Source of the DNA: an uncultured Clostridia bacterium | GTDB taxonomy: Bacteria > Bacillota > Clostridia > TANB77 > RGIG9151 | Reading direction: 5' to 3' | DNA length: 14,818 nucleotides | Assembly: GCA_934500865.1 (NCBI GenBank) | Contig: CAKSUD010000041.1 | Location: 1 to 14,818, forward strand | In this document: in pieces, positions 6,990-12,955 of the stretch | Layout of the letters: each line of letters begins with the position of its first letter | How positions within the stretch are numbered: the stretch's first letter is position 1 | Program-made: the position numbers and the translations under genes | Notes under the pieces: generated by a model | The model's database searches: none | The model's input: only the letters and a program-made list of their open reading frames with translations | Told to the model about the DNA's origin: nothing

Positions 6990-7021
6990 AAAAAGAACGG
7001 CAAATATATGCCGTTCTATTT
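6990..7021. terminator. Bidirectional terminator between ktrA and the ROK gene
   Basis: AGAACGGCA (6994-7002) and TGCCGTTCT (7009-7017) form a 9-bp stem with a six-base loop. On the minus strand it is followed by TTTTG, and the hairpin overlaps the TAG stop of the ROK gene. On the plus strand ATTTCTTT follows, so it may also end the ktrBA transcript after the fold-back element. Confidence 0.8.
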
Positions 7022-8257
7022 CTTTGCTAATTCAGGATTATCGAAGATATGCTGAGTAGCTAAAACCACCGCACCCTTCAAATAAGCCACATTTCCTAAC
7101 TTAGATAACACAATATCTGTTGCATTAACTGAGTTTGAAAATCCTTTCTTTCTTACAGTTTCCACAATAGGGGCAAGTAATATTTCTCCTGTAGAAATAA
7201 TTCCACCATTTATAATTACAAGTTCAGGATTAAGAGTATTAATTATATTAGCAATACCTATACCGATATTCTCTCCTATCCTTCTAATTAAACTTATAGC
7301 GAATTCGTCCCCCATTCGTGCAAATTCAAAAATCTTTTCAGGTAAAATATCATCTGCCGAACCAATATCTTGTCCCTCAAAAATAGGAGAATTTTTATGT
7401 TCATTATATCCTTCAAACGCCATTTTAGTCAAAGCTTTAACAGAAGCAATAGTTTCTAAACATCCCCTATTTCCACAACTACAAATTTCTCCATTTACGT
7501 CAACAGTAGTATGTCCTATCTCTCCTGCACCAAATGATACACCCGAAAAAGAATTATCCGCAATAAATAAGCTTCCACCAATACCATACTCAACATTTAA
7601 ACAGAAGAAACTAGAAACATTCTTGCCCGTTCCAAACCATCTTTCACCAAGCCCCATAGTTCTAGTATTGTTATCAATATATACAGGTATATTAGTAGCC
7701 TTCTCGAGCGTTTCAACTATATTTATATTTCTCCATCCCAAGTTTGGCGCAAATATAGAAATACCCTTGTTGCTATCTACCAATCCATGAATACCAATTC
7801 CAACACCTACAACTTTTTTCCCCTTAGCTAAATACTTTTCATTAATACTTAAAATTTCATTCTTTATAATTTCTAAAGCTTCATCAGCCGTTAAAGGCTT
7901 TTTCTCATAAGGAATTTCCTTTTTATATTTAGTATTCGCCATCAAATCAGAAGCTATTATTTTTATTTTTCTAGAACCCAAATATACACCAATAACCCTA
8001 TAATAATCACATCTAATTCTAAGCATTATAGGCTTTCTTCCGCCACTTGAATCTCCTGATTCTCCCTCTATAATCAAATTATTGTCGATAAGTTCACTAG
8101 TAATATTAGTTATAGTCGCAGGAGTAAGACCTGTAATCTCGGCAATCTCACTCCTAGAAATAGGTCCTTTCTTTCTTATAATATTCAAAATATTTTTACT
8201 GTTAATCTTTTTAATCATAGAAAATTTTCCAGAATTAACATTCTTATCTTGTTGCAT
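7016..8257 (-). CDS. ROK-family transcriptional regulator (NagC/XylR type)
   Basis: This is a sugar-responsive DNA-binding regulator: an N-terminal winged helix-turn-helix (about residues 18-75; SRSEIAEITGLTPATIT) fused to a ROK sugar-kinase-like domain (about 88-400). The ROK zinc site is present: His249 in GEIGHT and the cysteines of CSCGNRGC (259, 261, 266). At the catalytic Asp position of ROK kinases (ENDAN) this protein has IDNNTR with Asn197, so it is probably a sugar sensor without kinase activity, as expected for a repressor. At 413 residues its length is typical. The ATG at 8257 follows a purine-rich GGGGGAT. Only 13 bp separate it from the stop of the upstream S41 protease gene, so it is probably the last gene of the ftsEX operon. 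The inducing sugar and the targets are unknown; a wall-derived amino sugar would fit the context but is a guess. Confidence 0.93.
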   Translation of the reverse strand: MQQDKNVNSGKFSMIKKINSKNILNIIRKKGPISRSEIAEITGLTPATITNITSELIDNNLIIEGESGDSSGGRKPIMLRIRCDYYRVIGVYLGSRKIKIIASDLMANTKYKKEIPYEKKPLTADEALEIIKNEILSINEKYLAKGKKVVGVGIGIHGLVDSNKGISIFAPNLGWRNINIVETLEKATNIPVYIDNNTRTMGLGERWFGTGKNVSSFFCLNVEYGIGGSLFIADNSFSGVSFGAGEIGHTTVDVNGEICSCGNRGCLETIASVKALTKMAFEGYNEHKNSPIFEGQDIGSADDILPEKIFEFARMGDEFAISLIRRIGENIGIGIANIINTLNPELVIINGGIISTGEILLAPIVETVRKKGFSNSVNATDIVLSKLGNVAYLKGAVVLATQHIFDNPELAKK

Positions 8258-8270
8258 TTCTATCCCCCAT

Positions 8271-9431
8271 CTATTGTTTCAATAATTTAATAGCTTTTTC
8301 CAGCTGTAAATCTTTATATGCACTAGTATTCTCAACCTCTACATCAGGTTCAATTCCTATGTCTTGAATACAAACACCACTTGGCGTAAAGTACTTCGCA
8401 ATAGTAATCTTAATTGAAGTACCATCTCCAATCATATACCATCCTTGCACAACACCCTTGCCATAAGTTTTCTTTCCAACTAAAGTACCACACTTTCTAT
8501 CCTTAATAGCACCCGCCAAAATCTCAGACGCACTTGCAGACTCTTCATTAACAAGTACCACTAATGGAATATCAATTCCCTCTCCATCAGAATTATCCTC
8601 CTTTTTGTTACCATCTTTATCCTCAGTATATACAATTAAACCCTTAGGCACAAGAATTTTTGCAATTTTTATTACTTCATCATAAATTCCGCCACCATTA
8701 TCTCTAACATCAACAATTAATCCCGTTATGTTTTCTTCTCTTAATTTATTATACGCCTCAGTAAACTCACTACCCGTATTCTCGTCAAAAGATAAAATTT
8801 GAATATATCCTATTCCACTCATATTTTCAGAATAAACACTCTTAAACACAATAGCCTCTGTCATAATATTTTTCTCTAGTTTTTCACCATTTCTATCAAT
8901 AGCAAGAGTAACAGTAGTCCCAGCCTTAACCTTCATTTTCTCAGCCACTTGTGTAAGAGATAAATTAATACATTCTTCTCCATTTATAGCAGTAATCTTA
9001 TCATTTAGCATAAGCTCAGCCTTTTCCGCCGGAGAACCCTTAACAATTCCAATAATCGTTATATCAGACTTCTCTTTTATACTCGTAGAAATAACAACAC
9101 CAATTCCCTCATACTTTCCCTCAGTTATTTCCATTAGCTCTTTATTTTTTTCGTTATCCAAATAAGAAGTATATGGGTCGCCTAACGCCGCAAACATTCC
9201 TGACATAGCGCCATCATATATCTTTTCATCAGTTATCTCTCCGTAGAAATTCTCGCTCAAAATCTCCTTTGAAGCCATTAATTTATTTATAAACTTCATC
9301 TCATCAGCCGTATATCCGTATACCTTACCAGTAAGCCAAATATTAGAAAATCCGGATAAAAGCAAAGTAGTAATTGAAGTAATTACTACTAAAAAAATAA
9401 GTCCTATTAAAGTAATTCGTTTGTTTTTCAT
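8271..9431 (-). CDS. ctpA: C-terminal processing protease, S41 family, with PDZ domain
   Basis: This is a membrane-anchored extracytoplasmic serine protease that recognises C-termini of envelope substrates. The start is the ATG at 9431 (MKNKRITLIG, 386 aa) with GGGAG 5 nt upstream; a TTG 48 nt further up lacks a site. One membrane segment (about 6-28) is followed by a helical region, a PDZ domain (about 107-190) and the S41 core. The Ser/Lys/Gln triad is visible: Ser300 in SASASEI, Lys325 in YGKGVVQ (25 residues on, the spacing of Prc and CtpB) and Gln329. The gene lies 104 bp after the M23 peptidase gene and 13 bp before the ROK gene. Trimming or activating the M23 protein is a reasonable but unproven role. 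Length and layout match CtpA/CtpB of Firmicutes. Confidence 0.94.
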   Translation of the reverse strand: MKNKRITLIGLIFLVVITSITTLLLSGFSNIWLTGKVYGYTADEMKFINKLMASKEILSENFYGEITDEKIYDGAMSGMFAALGDPYTSYLDNEKNKELMEITEGKYEGIGVVISTSIKEKSDITIIGIVKGSPAEKAELMLNDKITAINGEECINLSLTQVAEKMKVKAGTTVTLAIDRNGEKLEKNIMTEAIVFKSVYSENMSGIGYIQILSFDENTGSEFTEAYNKLREENITGLIVDVRDNGGGIYDEVIKIAKILVPKGLIVYTEDKDGNKKEDNSDGEGIDIPLVVLVNEESASASEILAGAIKDRKCGTLVGKKTYGKGVVQGWYMIGDGTSIKITIAKYFTPSGVCIQDIGIEPDVEVENTSAYKDLQLEKAIKLLKQ

Positions 9432-9491
9432 ATTATCTCCCAATTTTTTGACTATAAAAGTCGATTTTTTATTGTACAAATCGCTTAAACT

Positions 9492-9520
9492 CGTGTGGAA
9501 CGGTCTTAACCGTTCCTACG
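9492..9520 (-). other. Intergenic stem-loop between the M23 and S41 protease genes
   Basis: GGAACGGT (9497-9504) and ACCGTTCC (9509-9516) form a perfect 8-bp stem with a four-base loop, and CGT/ACG continue it outward. No T-run follows in the transcribed (minus) direction, so it is not a standard terminator. It could stabilise or be processed in the operon mRNA. Confidence 0.5.
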
Positions 9521-9535
9521 ATAGCAATAAATTTT

Positions 9536-10681
9536 CTATTTAAATGTTACGCCTGTATAATCCAAATAATTCTTAGGGTCTTGAGGTGTTCCATTTTTTC
9601 TAACCTCAAAATGAAGATGTGGAGCGGTCGAATATCCTGTGCTGCCAGCCTTCATAATCGTGTCTCCCTGATTTACAGTATCCCCAACTTTAACAATTAA
9701 CTTACTTGCATGACCATATAAAGTAGTAATTCCATTACCATGGTCAATAATAATCATATTACCATATGCAGTATTATAACAAGCCTTTATAACTTGACCG
9801 GAAGCAGCAGCATAAACATTACTTCCTAAAGTAGCCCTTATATCAATACCTGTATGAGTTCCCTTTTTCTTTGTAATAGGATGTATTCTAGGACCATACT
9901 TACAAGTAATAACCTTAGAATAAGCACCAGGCCAAATGAAATCTTCATTCTTAGAAACAACAGTACTAGTTCCGCTAAGTTCTCTTAATTGACGTTCAAT
10001 AGCTTGAGATTCTTCTAACTCTTTATCAAGCTGTCTTTGAAGTTCAGCCACATCTTTTTCAAGTAACTTAACTCTTGAATCTTTAGCACTTCTAGAAGTA
10101 GCAAGTTTTTTCTTGTTTTCACTTTCAACACGCTTAGCAGCCTCAACAACCACTTTATTTTCCTCAAGCGATTTAACTTCCTCAGCAATTTGAGTCTTTA
10201 ATGTAGCAAGATTACTAAATAACTCTTTATCAGCCTCAACCATTCTATCAGTAAGTTCACATCTCTTTAGGAAATCAGAAATACTGTTAGAATCCATTAA
10301 AATCTTTATATACGTAACTTCTCCATTTTCATACATAGCGCGAATTCGCTTTTGAAGTAATATTTCTTCTTCAGCCTGTTTCTTATTCGCCTCATCAATA
10401 CTCTTTTGCTTACTCTTAATTTCACTGTTTAATGAATTAATTTGGTCTTGAATATCATTTAGCTCTTTTTGTGCCTTATTCATCTCGATATCCAAATCTT
10501 CAATTTCTTCTAGCAAAGTTTTCTTCTTGTTTTTTGCTTGATTAATTTCGGAAGTCTTAGCCTCGATTGCATTATTATTCTTATCAAGCTTGGCTTTTAA
10601 TTCATCCTCAGTAACAGCCCAAACATATGAACAACTCCCAATCATTGATAATGCAGTAACAATTGAAACAAATTTCTTCAT
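9536..10681 (-). CDS. Secreted coiled-coil M23 (LytM) peptidase, EnvC-like FtsEX partner
   Basis: This is a predicted peptidoglycan endopeptidase working outside the membrane under FtsEX control. I start it at the ATG at 10681 (MKKFVSIVTA, 381 aa), with GAGGA about 10 nt upstream; the in-frame GTG at 10690 is too close to that site. A signal sequence is followed by a long coiled coil (about 24-235) and an M23 domain (about 245-372). The zinc and catalytic residues are complete: His276 and Asp280 in HTGID, His324 in LYGH, His355 and His357 in HLHFE. E. coli EnvC has the same layout but a degenerate active site, so this one is probably a hydrolase in its own right. The signal has two readings: cleavage after Ala22 (VWA), or a lipobox IGSC at Cys17. 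It follows ftsX by 25 bp, so the transcripts are surely linked. Confidence 0.93.
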   Translation of the reverse strand: MKKFVSIVTALSMIGSCSYVWAVTEDELKAKLDKNNNAIEAKTSEINQAKNKKKTLLEEIEDLDIEMNKAQKELNDIQDQINSLNSEIKSKQKSIDEANKKQAEEEILLQKRIRAMYENGEVTYIKILMDSNSISDFLKRCELTDRMVEADKELFSNLATLKTQIAEEVKSLEENKVVVEAAKRVESENKKKLATSRSAKDSRVKLLEKDVAELQRQLDKELEESQAIERQLRELSGTSTVVSKNEDFIWPGAYSKVITCKYGPRIHPITKKKGTHTGIDIRATLGSNVYAAASGQVIKACYNTAYGNMIIIDHGNGITTLYGHASKLIVKVGDTVNQGDTIMKAGSTGYSTAPHLHFEVRKNGTPQDPKNYLDYTGVTFK

Positions 10682-10706
10682 AAGTATCACATCCTCGTCA
10701 AAAATA

Positions 10707-11585
10707 TTAAACCTTCAAATATTTTTTAATTGAAATCATACAAGCAATACAACTGATTCCAATTCCAATAATCAGATTTGTATGTAAAATCTTTTGACTT
10801 AAATCTACCCATGGAAAATTTAATGCTGAATCAGCCACAAGATTTTGGAGAGCAGAATACATCGGCATAGTTAAAAACCACGAAAGATACGCACCAACAA
10901 CACCAACAATTATTCCTTCAATTATAAACGGAGTTTTTACAAACGTATCTGTTGCACCAATATATTTCATAATATTTATCTCTTTGCGTCTAGAATGTAA
11001 AACTAATTTAATAGTATTTGAGATAACCAATAAAGATACAGCAACCAATAAAACAAACACAACCATAACCACCATTTGGATAGCCTCAGAAACCTTATTT
11101 ATAGAAGAAAAAATATCCTCATCAAATCTTACATTCCTAACCCCAGCAATATCTTCAATCCTAGTCTTAATATCATTAGCACGAGTTAAATCATCAACAT
11201 TCACAGCAAACGAATCAGTAAATAAATTATTATCTTCCCAACCCTCTGTAAAATCTATTGTGCTTTCATCAAAATATAACTCACGAGCATTTTTTAAAGC
11301 TTCCTCCTTAGTTTCATGAGTAATCTCAGTAACACCGGATATTTCGGAAATAGTTTTCTCTATTGCCTTAACCCTTGCCTCATCAACACCTTCATCCAAA
11401 AAAGCTATCATCGTCTGGTCAGCCTTCATATTGCTAACAAAAGCCTTAGCATTCTCGCCAACAATAGAAAATATTCCAAGTGTTATCATAGAAGTAGAAA
11501 TTATTAAAACAGAAGCAATAAACATAATTTTATTCTTCCACACATTTTCAAAACCTTGACTAATCAAATAAAACAGTGTTCCCAC
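10707..11585 (-). CDS. ftsX: Cell division ABC transporter permease FtsX
   Basis: FtsX is the membrane half of FtsEX, which does not transport but passes ATP-driven shape changes to a cell-wall hydrolase. The start is GTG at 11585, 8 nt after a perfect AGGAGG. The 292 residues show TM1 (about 20-43), an extracellular domain (about 44-165) that binds the hydrolase, TM2 (about 170-190), a conserved cytoplasmic segment SRRKEINIMKYIGAT (198-212), TM3 (about 220-240) and TM4 (about 270-287). This matches the family in length and topology. It lies 20 bp after ftsE and 25 bp before the M23 peptidase gene. Confidence 0.97.
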   Translation of the reverse strand: MGTLFYLISQGFENVWKNKIMFIASVLIISTSMITLGIFSIVGENAKAFVSNMKADQTMIAFLDEGVDEARVKAIEKTISEISGVTEITHETKEEALKNARELYFDESTIDFTEGWEDNNLFTDSFAVNVDDLTRANDIKTRIEDIAGVRNVRFDEDIFSSINKVSEAIQMVVMVVFVLLVAVSLLVISNTIKLVLHSRRKEINIMKYIGATDTFVKTPFIIEGIIVGVVGAYLSWFLTMPMYSALQNLVADSALNFPWVDLSQKILHTNLIIGIGISCIACMISIKKYLKV

Positions 11586-11605
11586 TTTATTAACCTCCTA
11601 GAGCC

Positions 11606-12283
11606 TTAGTAATTACCTCTGTATTGGTCTCTTGTAATTTTTCCCTTTTCAAGCTCCACAACTCTTTTTTTCATAGCATCTACAATGTCCTTAGCATGAG
11701 TAGCAACAACAACAGTAGTACCTCTCATATTAATTTCATTTAAAATCCTCATAATTTCCCAAGCATTCTCAGGATCCAAATTTCCGGTAGGTTCATCCGC
11801 AATCAAAACAGACGGATTATTAGCTAAAGCTCTTGCCATAGCAATTCTCTGCTGTTCTCCACCAGATAATTCATGTGGTAAACTGTTTGACTTAGAACTA
11901 AGTCCAACCAAACTAAGTAGCATCGGGACCTGCTTTCTTATGTACCTAGCAGGTTTTCTTACTATACGCATTGCAAAAGCAATATTTTCATATACTGTCT
12001 TGTCCGGAAGTAATCTAAAATCCTGAAACACAATTCCTATACTTCTTCTTAAAAAAGGAACATATCTCGGCTTCATGCTGTGAACCTTGTAATTATTAAG
12101 TAAAATCGTACCGGAATCAGCCTCTTCCTCACGAATCATTAACTTTAGTAAAGTAGATTTGCCTGAACCGGAAGGGCCTACTAAAAATACAAACTCGCCC
12201 TTATCTATCCTTAGATTAACGCCATTTAACGCCTCAACACCGCCATCATAACGTTTATGTACATTAGAAAATTCAATCATCAT
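11606..12283 (-). CDS. ftsE: Cell division ATP-binding protein FtsE
   Basis: FtsE is the cytoplasmic ATPase of FtsEX. At 225 residues it has all ABC motifs: Walker A GPSGSGKST (36-44), the Q-loop (Gln87), the signature LSGGEQQR (139-146), Walker B with IADEP (161-165) and the H-loop His196 in VATH. Two tandem ATG codons (12283 and 12280) are possible starts behind GAGAGGA, which lies about 10 nt upstream. It is the first gene of the minus-strand operon. The neighbour ftsX distinguishes it from LolD-type ATPases of similar sequence. Confidence 0.97.
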   Translation of the reverse strand: MMIEFSNVHKRYDGGVEALNGVNLRIDKGEFVFLVGPSGSGKSTLLKLMIREEEADSGTILLNNYKVHSMKPRYVPFLRRSIGIVFQDFRLLPDKTVYENIAFAMRIVRKPARYIRKQVPMLLSLVGLSSKSNSLPHELSGGEQQRIAMARALANNPSVLIADEPTGNLDPENAWEIMRILNEINMRGTTVVVATHAKDIVDAMKKRVVELEKGKITRDQYRGNY

Positions 12284-12326
12284 AAATGAACAGTCCTCTC
12301 ATAAAACCTCATTCACCAATAATACT

Positions 12327-12355
12327 TTATCATATTACCAAGAAATTTTCCACAA
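12327..12355 (-). promoter_or_regulatory. Possible promoter of the ftsEX operon
   Basis: On the minus strand TTGTGG (12355-12350) lies 17 nt before TGATAA (12332-12327); a TATGAT at 12334-12329 would leave 15 nt. Both are weak matches. The gap to ftsE is about 45 nt. The call rests mainly on the need for a promoter in this divergent region. Confidence 0.35.
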
Positions 12356-12373
12356 AAATCACAAAATTTTCAC

Positions 12374-12403
12374 TTGAATATTTAGGTATTTTTGTAGTAT
12401 GAT
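12374..12403 (+). promoter_or_regulatory. Probable sigma-A promoter of the bactofilin gene
   Basis: TTGAAT (12374-12379) lies 18 bp before TATGAT (12398-12403). The gene starts about 33 bp downstream, behind GAGAGGA. Confidence 0.65.
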
Positions 12404-12435
12404 GAAAGCGGAAAAAATAGAGAGGATGATTCTAT

Positions 12436-12897
12436 ATGTTTTTTAAGAAAATTAATAAAAAAGAAACTGTTATATCAGGTAATTGTATCGTAGAAAGCGG
12501 TCTAAAAACCAGTGGCAGTTTAAAAATATACGGGAAAATAAATGGAGCAATTGACGTTGACGGAGATGTATTAATCGGAGAAACAGGCGTTGTACTTGGA
12601 AAAGTAACCGCTAAAAATTTAATTTTAGAAGGAACGGTAGACGGAGACGTACACTGTGACAACACATTAAAATTAACATCTTCCGCAAAACTTAACGGAG
12701 ACGCTTACGTAAAACAATTTTCAAGCGAAGAAGGTTGCTTATTCGCTGGTAAATGCATAATGGAAGAAATGGAAAAGTTAAAAGAAAAAGGCGATAAAAT
12801 AGATAAAAACTTTGACACAACTCCACCAAAATCAGAAAAAAAAGCAAAAATAATCTCTGAATTAGAATCAACAGAAAAAGAAGAAACAAAAGCGTAA
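12436..12897 (+). CDS. Bactofilin (polymer-forming cytoskeletal protein)
   Basis: Bactofilins form nucleotide-free filaments of stacked right-handed beta-helices, usually at the inner membrane, and place cell-wall enzymes. The 153 residues start with a short basic stretch (MFFKKINKK). A glycine-rich beta-helix follows at about 12-107, with short repeats such as GSLKIYGKINGAIDVDGDV and LEGTVDGDV. The tail (108-153) is rich in Lys, Glu and Ser and looks disordered. The start is supported by GAGAGGA 9 nt upstream. It diverges from the ftsE-ftsX-M23 operon, which fits the known pairing of bactofilins with M23 peptidases in other bacteria. It ends at a strong terminator. Confidence 0.93.
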   Translation: MFFKKINKKETVISGNCIVESGLKTSGSLKIYGKINGAIDVDGDVLIGETGVVLGKVTAKNLILEGTVDGDVHCDNTLKLTSSAKLNGDAYVKQFSSEEGCLFAGKCIMEEMEKLKEKGDKIDKNFDTTPPKSEKKAKIISELESTEKEETKA

Positions 12898-12907
12898 AAT
12901 AAATCAT

Positions 12908-12951
12908 AAAAAATGGCTAGAGACTTTAATCAAGTTTCTAGCCATTTTTTA
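12908..12951. terminator. Bidirectional terminator between the bactofilin and surface protein genes
   Basis: ATGGCTAGA (12913-12921) pairs with TCTAGCCAT (12937-12945), with an inner ACTT/AAGT stem. A run of A precedes and a run of T follows, so it works on both strands. It starts 10 bp after the bactofilin stop and lies just beyond the stop of the converging gene. Confidence 0.92.
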
Positions 12952-12955
12952 TTTC

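Noticed and set aside
9432..9479. TTG start extending the S41 protease by 16 residues
   Set aside because: The extension has no binding site and would put charged residues before a normal N-terminal anchor; the ATG at 9431 follows GGGAG.
9492..9520. Terminator after the M23 peptidase gene
   Set aside because: The hairpin is strong but no T-run follows on the transcribed strand.
12432..12907. Minus-strand reading frames opposite bactofilin
   Set aside because: Low-complexity antisense frames (Leu/Phe-rich) mirroring the Lys/Glu-rich tail of the real gene.
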